A stretch of DNA of 41,008 nucleotides from the NCBI GenBank assembly GCA_919902665.1, contig CAKKRK010000145.1:1-41008 (forward strand), in the 5' to 3' direction. Position numbers and translations under genes: made by a program. Shown piece by piece: positions 27,056-35,214 of this stretch (positions are counted from its first letter, which is position 1; every line of letters begins with the position of its first letter). The notes beneath the pieces are model-generated. The model saw only the letters and a list, made by a program, of their open reading frames with translations, did not search any database and had not been told where the DNA came from. Source of the stretch: Nitrospiraceae bacterium. GTDB lineage: Bacteria > Nitrospirota > Nitrospiria > Nitrospirales > Nitrospiraceae.

Positions 27056-27405
27056 AGTTTAAGCCTGTGTCAGTCGCGATGAGGCATGCACTCTGCTGTA
27101 CCTGATGCGACACACATGTGATTGCACGCTTCACGAAACACCTCTTTGGTCTTGGGTTGCCGTAGGATACCGCATCAGGCGCTGATGGGAAAGGTAATCT
27201 AACCACAACCTGGACGGCCATCCATTCAGCTGAGTAGCCGAGAATCGCCCTGCGTTGTGTCTCGATGAAAGGTCAGGCCATCTTCCGTCTTCAAATGTGG
27301 TAGCCTGTGGAGAGGGAACACCGTCCCACACCTGCGTGTGGCAATCACGTTGGTTGACTCCCTCACCCGCCACGCTTGGTGGGGAAATTGGGATACTGGG
27401 AATAT
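27056..27405. other. Divergent intergenic region
   Basis: 350 bases between the geranylgeranyl-reductase-like gene (minus) and the metallopeptidase (plus). It contains copy 2 of the 50-bp repeat (27164-27213) and a 6-bp hairpin CCACAC/GTGTGG with a 4-base loop (27326-27341) just before the plus-strand gene. Promoters for both genes must lie here. No gene is seen; frames on the minus strand are shadows. Confidence 0.45.
27164..27213 (-). repeat. 50-bp repeat copy 2, upstream of the GGR-like gene
   Basis: Second copy of the element at 24818-24868, same orientation, 37 of 50 identical. It lies 109 bases upstream of the start codon at 27055, farther than copy 1 from its gene. The conserved GCGGTATCCT end points towards the gene in both cases. 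Confidence 0.55.
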
Positions 27406-28092
27406 ATGGCAGGTTTCATTCTGCTCGTGATCATCGTCGGTCTGGTGATTTTCGGGCCACAATTCTGGACCAAGCGGGTGTTTGCCAAGCATAGCGCCCC
27501 CCGTCCTGACTATCCGGGAACCGGGGCAGAATTGGCTCGGCATCTGCTCAATCGGTTTGACATACAGCACATCACTGTTGAACCGACCGAGACGGGCGAC
27601 CACTACGATCCGGTCAGTAAAGCAGTCCGTCTGACGCCCGCGATCTTCGATGGAAAATCTCTCACGGCGATTACGATTGCCGCTCACGAAGTCGGGCATG
27701 CCATTCAAGACCATCAGGGGTATCAGCCGCTGGCGGAACGCACCAAACTTGTACGGATTGCGCAGGGCGCGGAGAAGGTCGGGGCGGTCCTGATGATGGG
27801 GATTCCCATCGCGGCCGCAGTCGCACGCACCCCGGCTGCGAGTGTTATTGTTCTGATGGCTGGACTGGCGACGATGGGGATTTCCACGCTGGTCCACCTC
27901 GTCACGCTACCCGTCGAGTGGGACGCGAGCTTCCGGCGTGCCATGCCCATCCTCCGACAGGGCCAGTATCTGACGCCTGACGATGAGCGGGGGGCTCGTA
28001 GCATCCTCACCGCTGCTGCCCTGACCTACGTGGCAGCTTCGCTCGCCAGTCTGCTGAACTTATGGCGCTGGATCGCCTTCCTCCGGCGCTAA
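27406..28092 (+). CDS. Neutral zinc metallopeptidase, YugP-like
   Basis: Membrane-bound peptidase of the Zn_peptidase_2 (YugP) family, 228 residues from the ATG. It begins with a transmembrane helix (GFILLVIIVGLVIFGP), followed by the zinc-binding HEVGH (94-98) in AAHEVGHAIQDHQGY. Two further hydrophobic regions (about 130-175) and a C-terminal helix (LTYVAASLASLLNLWRW) follow. The substrate is unknown. The frame is open upstream to a TTG at 27376 (ten more residues, GKLGYWEY), and a TTG at 27388 is also possible; no start has a good Shine-Dalgarno. It converges with hflX over 163 bases, which contain an 8-bp inverted repeat (28148-28184). Confidence 0.9.
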   Translation: MAGFILLVIIVGLVIFGPQFWTKRVFAKHSAPRPDYPGTGAELARHLLNRFDIQHITVEPTETGDHYDPVSKAVRLTPAIFDGKSLTAITIAAHEVGHAIQDHQGYQPLAERTKLVRIAQGAEKVGAVLMMGIPIAAAVARTPAASVIVLMAGLATMGISTLVHLVTLPVEWDASFRRAMPILRQGQYLTPDDERGARSILTAAALTYVAASLASLLNLWRWIAFLRR

Positions 28093-28255
28093 GCCAGCCC
28101 CGGTACACAGGCTCGCCCATCATCAGATCTGGTCCAACCAGCGTCGAGAGTCGCGGTGAAGGCGGGCAGCCAGAATCGCGACTCGATCCGTTGTTCAGCT
28201 CAAGACTGCTTTTGGGGGAATCGTTCGGTTGGTTGAGGAAGCGATCTACTGCGTA

Positions 28256-29641
28256 TCATGCGAGCTTCTTTTTGATCACCGTCAGGTTCTCAGGAGTTGA
28301 GCGCACGCGAATCGTGAGTCCCTCGGCATCATAGTGTTCGGACAGGATCCGCATCCGAGTGCGGATCTCTGCCAGGATCTTTTGAGCTGTAAACGGAATA
28401 TGTAATTCCTCGTCGATCATCTCGCTCTCAAAGTACTGCATGATGCGCTCACGCAACATGTTCAGATCGTCCTGGCTCCTCGTGGACAGACACACGGCAT
28501 CAGGATATTCAGACTTCAGCAAGGCGATCGCCTCCGGGTCGAGCCGATCTTGCTTGTTTAACACCAAGAGACTAGGACTATCCGTAGCACCGACTTCGGC
28601 CAACACCTTCCGTGTCACCTCAAGTTGAGACCGGAAGGAAGGATCTGAGGCGTCGACGACAAACAGCACCAATGAGGCATAGGCTGCTTCATCCAACGTC
28701 GACTTGAACGAGGCCACCAGGTCATGCGGGAGTTTTTTAATGAATCCCACCGTATCGCTCATGAGCACTTTCGGACGCGTTTCGGGATAGAGTGGACGGA
28801 TCGTGGTATCGAGTGTGGCGAACAACTTGTCGGCCACCAGCACATCGCTGCCCGTCATCGCTCGCATCAGCGAGGATTTGCCAGCATTGGTGTACCCGAC
28901 AAGCGCGACGGTCAATTCATTGTCCCGTCTCGCGCGACGCGTGAGATGCTCGTCCCCGATGGCCGCTAATTCGGTTCTGAGCTCTTTCAGGCGATCACGA
29001 ATTCTTCGCTTGTCGAGCTCAAGACTCGTCTCGCCTGCCCCTTTCCCGCCGACTCCCCCGCCTTGCCGCTCGCTCCCACCACCGGACTCGCGCACTCGTG
29101 GTGCCAGATAATTGAGCCTTGCGATTTCCACCTGGAGTCGGGCTGCTCTGGTTCGAGCATGTCGACTGAAAATCTCAATGATGACCCCGGTGCGATCGAG
29201 TACCGGCACGCCGGCGGCACGTTCGAGATTCTTTAATTGTGACGGCGACAGATCACAGTCCACGATGACAATCTGCGCCTGCTCGCGTGGGCTGGGTACG
29301 GTCTCGCTCGGTTCATCCGATTCGCTTTCTTCTGACTCCTCTGCTTCGTCTGATACAGCTGCCTCGTGCTTCAAGGCGGCTTTGTGCATCGGTTTTCCAA
29401 ATGACGCCGCGATGGTTCCCGGCCCACCGGTCCATCGTGCTAATTCGGTGAGTTTGCCTTGCCCGAGGACCGTCGCAAATGTATCGGAACTCCGCTTTTG
29501 AGTCAGCTGACCGATAACTTGGTATCCGAGGGTTTTCACCAGACGTGTGAGCTCGTGCAGCGAGCTCTCCAGCTCCTCCCTCGTCACACGAGGGGTCTGA
29601 ATCGCCACCAGCACGGCACGGGATTGTGAGGGAGTCGTCAT
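28256..29641 (-). CDS. hflX: GTPase HflX with acidic insertion
   Basis: Ribosome-associated GTPase that can split stalled 70S ribosomes after stress. At 461 residues it is longer than many family members. The N-terminal domain has GQGKLTEL (60-67), then an unusual insertion (about 70-118) rich in Glu and Ser (EAEESEESESDEPSE), then VDCDLSPSQLKNLE. A glycine-rich linker (187-203) with GAGETSLE leads to the G domain: G1 GYTNAGKSS (249-257), DTVGFIKKLP (G3) and NKQD (G4). A C-terminal domain closes it. The ATG has AGGA upstream. It is separated from the next minus-strand gene upstream by 84 bases. Confidence 0.94.
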   Translation of the reverse strand: MTTPSQSRAVLVAIQTPRVTREELESSLHELTRLVKTLGYQVIGQLTQKRSSDTFATVLGQGKLTELARWTGGPGTIAASFGKPMHKAALKHEAAVSDEAEESEESESDEPSETVPSPREQAQIVIVDCDLSPSQLKNLERAAGVPVLDRTGVIIEIFSRHARTRAARLQVEIARLNYLAPRVRESGGGSERQGGGVGGKGAGETSLELDKRRIRDRLKELRTELAAIGDEHLTRRARRDNELTVALVGYTNAGKSSLMRAMTGSDVLVADKLFATLDTTIRPLYPETRPKVLMSDTVGFIKKLPHDLVASFKSTLDEAAYASLVLFVVDASDPSFRSQLEVTRKVLAEVGATDSPSLLVLNKQDRLDPEAIALLKSEYPDAVCLSTRSQDDLNMLRERIMQYFESEMIDEELHIPFTAQKILAEIRTRMRILSEHYDAEGLTIRVRSTPENLTVIKKKLA

Positions 29642-29725
29642 CGTGTCCTGTTCCTGGGCTACATTGTGGGTGAAGGGGTCTGATCTTAACAGGGAATTTC
29701 GTGTTTAGGGCAGCTCACGTCGCGG

Positions 29726-30871
29726 TTATGTATCGAGAACGTCTTTCACAACGAAATGCGGGACGAAGCGGCTCTGATTTCCGTGAATAAGACCACGATC
29801 TTCTCGAATCCCCATTCCTGCCGGCTCGTCCCCGACCACCCAGGATCCGATCACCGGGTGCCATCCCTCAAACACCGGCAACGGCATGTACTGCTGATAG
29901 ACTGAGAGCTGCGCATCGTAGGGTCCGGCGGTCGTCAGTACCTGATCCCCATTCACGATCGAGATATTGGCGCCTTCGCGTGACCAAAATGGCTTCTTGA
30001 CATAGGCCGCACAGTCCCCCGGTCCGGAAAAGAAGGCGGGCAACAGATTAGGGTGATCGGGATACCACTCCCACAGCAACGCGAGCAGACCTTTGTGGCT
30101 CAGCACCTGTTTCCAGGCCGGCTCCAGCACCATCATCGAAGACCGGGGCAGCTCTGCCGCAAAGGCGTCCTGACACATCCATTCCCAGGGATAGAGCTTG
30201 AAGAGCGCGGAGATCGGCTCGTTCCGATGATCCACAAACCGTCGCCGCTCCGGCTCCCACCCAATCTGTTCGATCGGCAAGGTCTGCACGCGCCACCCGG
30301 CCTGGTTTGCCGTATCGGCCAGATAGGTCACCGTTTGTCGGTCCTCGTCGCTCCCATCCAAACAGGCCAAATGGAGCAGATCGTTCGAGGACTGCCGACG
30401 GATCGTGCACCACTGTGCGATCAACCGCTCATGCAGACTATTGAATTGATCCGCCTCCGGACAGGTCTCTCGCACCCATCCCCATTGCCCGACGGCGGCT
30501 TCCAGCAACGAGGTAGGCGTATCGGCGTTGTACTCGAGTAATTTTGGCGACCCGATTCCGTCATACCAGAAATCAAACCGCCCATAGAGCGACGGCTCCT
30601 GCCGCTCATACGAATCGATGATCCAGGGCCGCCACTGTTCGGGAATGTGGAGATCGGCAAACCGATCCTCGTGGATGATCCGCTCGACGGCCTCGACACA
30701 GAGCCGATGTAGCGAGCCCGTGGCCGATGCGAGCCCGTCGACCTGCGTCTCGCTCAACTCATAGGCGACATCTTCGCGCCAATAGCCGCCGTCCAGACTG
30801 TGATAGGTGACGCCGACTCGGTCGAGTTGCGCCGGCCAATCGGCGCGCGGTTGCCTCACACGACGATGCAT
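29726..30871 (-). CDS. Glutathionylspermidine synthase family ATP-grasp protein
   Basis: A 381-residue ATP-grasp enzyme of the GSP_synth (YgiC/YjfC) type, joining a carboxylate to an amine with ATP. Visible are RFDFWYDG (98-105), LEYNADTPTSLLEA (112-125), the nucleotide-binding KKPFWSREGANISI (292-305) and GIREDRGLIHGNQSRFVPH (354-372). The amidase domain of bifunctional E. coli Gss is absent, as in YgiC, so the product is not necessarily glutathionylspermidine. It starts 2 bases after the stop of a small gene, strongly suggesting translational coupling. Cytosolic; the actual substrate is unknown. Confidence 0.9.
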   Translation of the reverse strand: MHRRVRQPRADWPAQLDRVGVTYHSLDGGYWREDVAYELSETQVDGLASATGSLHRLCVEAVERIIHEDRFADLHIPEQWRPWIIDSYERQEPSLYGRFDFWYDGIGSPKLLEYNADTPTSLLEAAVGQWGWVRETCPEADQFNSLHERLIAQWCTIRRQSSNDLLHLACLDGSDEDRQTVTYLADTANQAGWRVQTLPIEQIGWEPERRRFVDHRNEPISALFKLYPWEWMCQDAFAAELPRSSMMVLEPAWKQVLSHKGLLALLWEWYPDHPNLLPAFFSGPGDCAAYVKKPFWSREGANISIVNGDQVLTTAGPYDAQLSVYQQYMPLPVFEGWHPVIGSWVVGDEPAGMGIREDRGLIHGNQSRFVPHFVVKDVLDT

Positions 30872-30873
30872 GG

Positions 30874-31179
30874 CTACGCCCCCTCTTCCGGCTTATAGAA
30901 TTGGCCGCCAGTCCTGCCGAAGCCACCGCGTTGGCATACGACCGTGAGATCATCGCCTGATGGAACATCGAAGCCCGGTATGGCAGGAAGGACCAACCCC
31001 AGGTCGTTCATCTGATCGCCTCGCACAGACGACCCATCCGATCCCTGCCCAACCGCGATCCACACCATCACTCCTAATCCATCTGCCGCCTCGGCCAGAC
31101 TCACCCGCACCTCGGGTGAATACCGCAGATGAGGAGGCACCGGGCTGGGCACAGGCCCATCCGGCCTTTTCTTGTCCAT
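30874..31179 (-). CDS. Hypothetical protein coupled to the ATP-grasp gene
   Basis: A 101-residue protein with a Pro-rich N-terminus (MDKKRPDGPVPSPVPPHLRY), a middle segment with SLAEAADGLGVMVWIAVGQG, and a Gly-rich tail (GGFGRTGGQFYKPEEGA). There is no signal peptide or clear membrane helix. ATG 31179 has AAAGG five bases upstream; the frame continues a further 20 codons but without a better start. The gene ends 2 bases before the GSP_synth-type gene. E. coli ygiC also follows a small gene (ygiB), but I see no sequence resemblance to YgiB. A substrate or partner of the ligase is one possibility. Confidence 0.65.
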   Translation of the reverse strand: MDKKRPDGPVPSPVPPHLRYSPEVRVSLAEAADGLGVMVWIAVGQGSDGSSVRGDQMNDLGLVLPAIPGFDVPSGDDLTVVCQRGGFGRTGGQFYKPEEGA

Positions 31180-31470
31180 GGGAACCTTTCGCTCAACACA
31201 GAAGACCTGGGATGGAACAGGGAGACGGGCTGCGTTCACGGCCAGCCGTGACAGGCACGTGCAGACATCTTACACGGATTGAGGGCTCGCTGGGTGAGTC
31301 AACTGCGGGCACATCATGATACCGGCTGTTGATGCTCAAGCGCACACCGTCAGAGAGGTGCCTGCATGGCTCAAGATCCGCCTCCTCCATTCTGTGCGAC
31401 TTGAATGAGCCATTGCTGCTAACATGTCTCGTACCCTAGAATCTTGCAACTATGACCACAAGGAGCGACC

Positions 31471-32286
31471 GTGAACCGAATGCCCCTCCTCGCCGCCTCG
31501 ATTCTGTTGTCACTGACCGGCCTTCTTTCCGCCTCTGAGGCCCAGGCAGAAAACGGCTCTCTCAATAGCGGCTCTAGCTCGTCGCGGAACGCCGCGATCC
31601 AAAAGACCAGCAGCGCCGACGAATCGCCAGCTGGTCGCACACAGACAAACGAAGCCGATGGGCCGTCCCCAGAGGCCGCTCATACCAGCAAGACGCTGGA
31701 ACCCCTGGGCGTTCTCTTGCTCCTGCTGTTCCTGGGAGCGGCGACAATTTTCTACTACCTCAAAATACAGCGCCCCTCCCTCCCCGACTTTTCCGGACTC
31801 CCCGGGCGCGACCCCGCCCTTGATAACCGGTCAGAACCGCCGTCTCGCACACACAAACGAAACCTGTCGATTGACCAGGTCACCTCCGCGGATAAAGCCA
31901 CCTTCCAGCAACTGCTGAGCGACGTCCATGCAGCCTGGAGCAGGCAGGACCTGGCCGGATTGGGGCAATTCGTGACACCGGACATGCTGAACTACTTCAG
32001 CACCACCCTGGCCGATCACACCAAGCGGGACATCCAGAACCATGTGGAAGATGTAACCTTGCTCCAGGCCGAAGTCCTGGAAGCCTGGATGGAAGGCACC
32101 GTGTACTATGTGTCGGCAGGGCTCCGCTGGAGCGCCCGTGACTACAACCTGTCCCTGACCAAGCAGCGCGGAGAGCCAGGATATGTCGTCACAGGCAGCG
32201 AGGAGACGCCAACTGAGTCGCGCGAAATTTGGACCTTCGTGCGCGAGCAAGATGGCACATGGCTGCTCTCAGCGATTCAGCACTAA
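31471..32286 (+). CDS. Tim44-like domain membrane protein
   Basis: A 271-residue exported, membrane-anchored protein: signal peptide (1-26, ending EAQA), a Ser/Asn-rich disordered segment (27-75), a transmembrane helix (about 78-97, LGVLLLLLFLGAATIFYYL), a linker, and a C-terminal Tim44-like domain (about 135-271) with QLLSDVHAAWSRQD and REIWTFVREQDGTWLLSAI. The start is GTG, decided by AAGGAG five bases before it. Bacterial Tim44-like proteins are often described as inner-membrane transport or assembly factors, but roles are mostly unknown. It is divergent from the ATP-grasp operon, with 291 bases between. Confidence 0.85.
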   Translation: MNRMPLLAASILLSLTGLLSASEAQAENGSLNSGSSSSRNAAIQKTSSADESPAGRTQTNEADGPSPEAAHTSKTLEPLGVLLLLLFLGAATIFYYLKIQRPSLPDFSGLPGRDPALDNRSEPPSRTHKRNLSIDQVTSADKATFQQLLSDVHAAWSRQDLAGLGQFVTPDMLNYFSTTLADHTKRDIQNHVEDVTLLQAEVLEAWMEGTVYYVSAGLRWSARDYNLSLTKQRGEPGYVVTGSEETPTESREIWTFVREQDGTWLLSAIQH

Positions 32287-32639
32287 GAAAAGTGGGACGT
32301 GCGGAACCGGCGGGATGAGACGTCAAACATGAACGGTGAAACGAGCCAAGAGAAGGGCTGTCTGGTCAACCAATCGCCCCCTGTTAGAGAAACCAGAGAG
32401 CATTCATTCACCACGGTATGAATGGGCTTAGAGCCGCTGCAGTGACCGGCCACGCAATTCGATCACAGTAATTGGATGAGGGCAGTCATCATCGGACGTC
32501 AGGGTGACGAGCAGATCATCGCCGACGACATCGCCAAATGAACCGGCACGATCGCCTATGAAGTCTCTGCACCATCGGCCCACTCGTGCCGCGTCTGTAT
32601 CACGAAGGCTGAGGTACCCCCGTCCTCATGCTCGTACTT
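32287..32639. other. Intergenic region between two convergent genes
   Basis: 353 bases without a firm gene. On the minus strand 32428-32583 is an open frame of 51 codons from a GTG, encoding an acidic peptide (with SFGDVVGDDLLVTLTSDDD and VIELRGRSLQRL) that looks protein-like but has no Shine-Dalgarno and no known family. It could be the remnant of a gene. No terminator hairpin is obvious. Confidence 0.35.
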
Positions 32640-33221
32640 TCACTGGCCTTCCGGTTTCCACTCACTCACCAATTTCTTGGCCTTGGCAATTTGAGCCTCC
32701 GTCATCCCTTTGGCCAAAATATCGCGCAGCATGGGCGCGGACTTATCTCCGTTCGTCGCGGCCAGACTGACCCACATATACCCCTGGACTTTATCTTTCG
32801 GCACGCCTTCCCCGTCATCGTACATAATCCCGAGTTTCGTTTGAGCGAGCGCGTCTCCTCGGTTGGCCCCGAGACGGAACCATCGTAGGGCTTGCTGATA
32901 GTCCTTCGGACCGCCTTCGCCATTAAAGTACAAGGTGCCGAGGCTGAACTGCGCCCTGGCATGTCCCTGCGCCGCCGCTTTGGCATACCACTTTCTGGCT
33001 TCTGCATCGTCCTGCGGCACCCCCCGGCCCTTGTGGTATAGCATTCCCACGTGATACTGCGCCATGGCATCGCCCTGCTCCGCCAATGGCTGCCACTCAC
33101 GCATGGCAGTGGCGTAGTCTTCAGCGTCATGGGCCGTCATGCCAGCCTGAAAATCGGCCCATGCCGGAACGGCGAGACAGAAGATCGATAACACAAGGGT
33201 ACTCGCGAATCGGAAAATCAT
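32640..33221 (-). CDS. Sel1-repeat protein, secreted
   Basis: A 193-residue periplasmic protein: signal peptide (1-22, ending PAWA), then three Sel1/TPR-like repeats of about 36 residues. Each has the AQ..LG.LY..G.G pattern (for example YHVGMLYHKGRGVPQDD, FSLGTLYFNGEGGPKD, TKLGIMYDDGEGVPKD), followed by a charged C-terminus. Such repeats form protein-binding solenoids. ATG 33221 has GAGGAG just 3 bases before it; the frame extends 8 codons upstream to a less likely ATG. No enzyme domain. The partner is unknown. Confidence 0.9.
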   Translation of the reverse strand: MIFRFASTLVLSIFCLAVPAWADFQAGMTAHDAEDYATAMREWQPLAEQGDAMAQYHVGMLYHKGRGVPQDDAEARKWYAKAAAQGHARAQFSLGTLYFNGEGGPKDYQQALRWFRLGANRGDALAQTKLGIMYDDGEGVPKDKVQGYMWVSLAATNGDKSAPMLRDILAKGMTEAQIAKAKKLVSEWKPEGQ

Positions 33222-33290
33222 AGGCTCCTCGTAAAAATGGCGCATTTTAAAAGAATCGCGCTGGGAGGTGCAAGGTCAACCATGAGGCAG

Positions 33291-33523
33291 TCAGTGGCCA
33301 CACATGCGCCAGAGCGGGGGCATCAGATCATAGGCGGCTACGGACAGCACCACAGCAACCAGCGATCCAAGCAGGCCTATGACAGAGAGCCTAACAAAGG
33401 GAGCAGAAACAGGATGAGCATCAGCAGTACCGCGAGAGACCGATGTTGTTCGTAAAACGTGTGGTGGTGACCAGCGAGGGACTCGGCAAAAGATCATACT
33501 GATTTCTTCTTCAGGGCGCTCAA
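33291..33523 (-). pseudogene. Possible broken two-helix membrane protein gene
   Basis: From a TTG at 33523 one frame reads LSALKKKSV, meets TGA (33494-33496), and then continues with SFAESLAGHHHTFYEQHR and the hydrophobic LAVLLMLILFLLPLLG before TAG. A second frame picks up with a further hydrophobic stretch (SVIGLLGSLVAVVLSVAAYDLM), ending at 33291. The two hydrophobic pieces look like a small two-helix protein broken by a stop and a frameshift. No family is recognised, and chance cannot be excluded. Confidence 0.25.
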
Positions 33524-33561
33524 TTCTTTCTGCTAAAGGCTTCCACCCTCTTTATGTAAGC

Positions 33562-33951
33562 CTATCTGCTCCGGTACTTCTCAGACAGGTGGGTGACCGC
33601 TTGTTCGGCGTGTTTCCTCGCCACGTCTGCATGACCTGCCTTCCCATGCTCAATGGCCTGTTTAAGTTCCTTGATCCCTGCGTCCACATGCGGAGCCTCA
33701 CCGGCCTTCAGGGCAGACTGGAGCGCCGCTTCTGCACTGGTTAGGAGTGCACCCACATGACCCTGTTGGCCATGGTCCGCCGCCTCTGTGGCAAGCATGA
33801 TGGCATCCTGGCGGTTCTGCTCCTCAGCACGCACCACATCCCGCCTGGCCCCGCCTTCACCAAAGACCGGTTGCAACGGCAGCACTGTGGCCGTGGCGAG
33901 GATGAACAGGGAAGCGAGTGCGACAGCTCGTGGCATGGTAGATCGTATCAT
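33562..33951 (-). CDS. SmbP-like small periplasmic metal-binding protein
   Basis: A 129-residue secreted protein: signal peptide (about 1-30, VALASLFILATATVLPLQPVFG), then a helical, His-rich mature part. Repeats such as AADHGQQGHVGALL, AIEHGKAGHADVARKHAEQA and HLSEKY match the style of SmbP, a periplasmic protein described from Nitrosomonas that binds copper and other metals through regularly spaced His. The ATG at 33951 is chosen because AAGGAG lies seven bases upstream; the ATG two codons earlier would sit only one base from it. A role in metal buffering is inferred from composition; the spacing of His fits, but no metal specificity can be read. Confidence 0.75.
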   Translation of the reverse strand: MIRSTMPRAVALASLFILATATVLPLQPVFGEGGARRDVVRAEEQNRQDAIMLATEAADHGQQGHVGALLTSAEAALQSALKAGEAPHVDAGIKELKQAIEHGKAGHADVARKHAEQAVTHLSEKYRSR

Positions 33952-34241
33952 TGGCATGCTCCTTTTCTTACAAGAAGTGAACCGACCTCAGTAAGCACCC
34001 CACTACAGAGTGAGGGACCGGGGATGGCGCCTTCTGGCTTTCGCTGAAGTTACTGTACCATGCATCACTTCGGAATTTCCCCAGGACCAGTCGCCAACAA
34101 CGGTAGCCGTCAATCATGGTGAGTCTTCAGTGCGACCGCGCCGCGCTGTCGTCCGATGCGTCGATGGCTCAGTCCCTCAAGGAGAACGGCGTGAAGTCCT
34201 GTGGTGGTCATGGACGTCACCACGCACGATTATCGGAGGTA

Positions 34242-34409
34242 ATGATGAAGACGAAAGAGGTTCTTCAGGCAAAAGCAGGGGTTGTGGTTTTGCTGGGAGA
34301 GTCCGTTCGGATCGTTCGTGAGCTACAAGGACTCACGCAGAGCGAGTTGGCTCGAAGGACCAAGTGTCTGGCTAAGGCGCCAGGAACTGGTTGCCCCTCT
34401 ATACAATAG
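34242..34409 (+). pseudogene. Truncated XRE-family transcriptional regulator
   Basis: A 55-residue frame with an excellent start (GGAGG directly before ATG-ATG; the second ATG at 34245 is equally possible). It begins as an XRE helix-turn-helix, with LLGESVRIVRELQGLTQSE followed by LARRT, helix 1 and the start of the recognition pair. The sequence then departs from the family (KCLAKAPGTGC) and stops, so the recognition helix and the rest of the domain are missing. Its 3' end overlaps that of the convergent gene at 34399-35127 by 11 bases. It is probably a gene cut by recombination, or it may make a short non-binding peptide. Confidence 0.55.
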
Positions 34410-35127
34410 ATTGTGTCACGCTGCGAATAAGAGGAATGAACTGAACGCCATTCACACCCATAGTCTTACTCCAGACTGTATTCGGAAACAAATCCTGGCT
34501 TTGAGACTCAACCAGTTGTTTCCATTGCTCATGATTGTCAAATGGTATGCCGCGGTCTTTCATCTCATCTGCTTTTAAGAAACCAAGATAGACAAGAATC
34601 ACAGGAATACCCATCGTGGTGACTTTCCATGACCAGGCAAAGCGATTCGACAGCTGATAATGGGAATCTCGCGAGAGGTTCCAGGCAACACCACTAGCAG
34701 AAGATAAAGAGCGGCTGGCTTCCTCGATACAGGTGCCAATCCTCTCATGGTTCGACGCACTGCTCGCAGAAGGGTTTGGCTCAGTCCGTTTACCACTCTC
34801 TTCCTTTACCAATTCTTGGTCGTGCGCTTTTGCCTCAACGAGGATTAATCCTTCCCGGCCACCAATCGTCGCCTGACTGATAATGTCCCAGTTTGGGGTG
34901 TTCGCGGCAACGTGTCTAACGGCCAGCCACCAGTTGGAAATCTCTTCTCGCTGAAAGCTTGATAAGAACGGCGCAGTGTTGCCCAACTTCCCTTCGGTTG
35001 GATCAGAAAGGCCCTTCGGTGCCCAGACATGGCGAGATGGATCAACAACGGCATGCGGTGCGACTAAGGCAGTCAATCGTCTGGCGACATCTTCGCGCTC
35101 ACCTTCTGTGAACAACACGCAGCGCAC
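34399..35127 (-). CDS. Hypothetical protein with PD-(D/E)XK-like motif
   Basis: A 242-residue cytosolic protein. The segment NTPNWDIISQATIGG, followed by LILVEAKAH, has the spacing of a PD-(D/E)XK nuclease core: Asp81, then Glu98-x-Lys100 at the end of a beta strand. This suggests a restriction-endonuclease-like fold. The C-terminal half (with SNRFAWSWKVTTMGIPVILVY) resembles uncharacterised proteins with this motif. The start is GTG; a second GTG lies three codons later. No strong Shine-Dalgarno. No methyltransferase or antitoxin is adjacent, only a truncated XRE gene. Nuclease activity is a prediction. Confidence 0.65.
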   Translation of the reverse strand: MRCVLFTEGEREDVARRLTALVAPHAVVDPSRHVWAPKGLSDPTEGKLGNTAPFLSSFQREEISNWWLAVRHVAANTPNWDIISQATIGGREGLILVEAKAHDQELVKEESGKRTEPNPSASSASNHERIGTCIEEASRSLSSASGVAWNLSRDSHYQLSNRFAWSWKVTTMGIPVILVYLGFLKADEMKDRGIPFDNHEQWKQLVESQSQDLFPNTVWSKTMGVNGVQFIPLIRSVTQSIV

Positions 35128-35214
35128 ACGGCTACCACGCTGTTCTTTGACCGGAAGACTCTCTAATCAATTAGTCATGTCCCCTCCTCGTTTGCACACT
35201 GTCGTGTTCCCTAT

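Noticed and set aside
27226-27897. 223-codon minus-strand frame opposite the zinc metallopeptidase
   Set aside because: It overlaps a certain gene, lacks a ribosome-binding site and is compositionally odd (many Arg, His and Asn).
28148-28184. Bidirectional terminator between the metallopeptidase and hflX
   Set aside because: The 8-bp arms are separated by 21 bases and have no T tracts, so the structure is weak.
34201-34223. GTGGTG...CACCAC inverted repeat before the truncated XRE gene as an operator
   Set aside because: Only six base pairs with a long spacer; such repeats occur often by chance.
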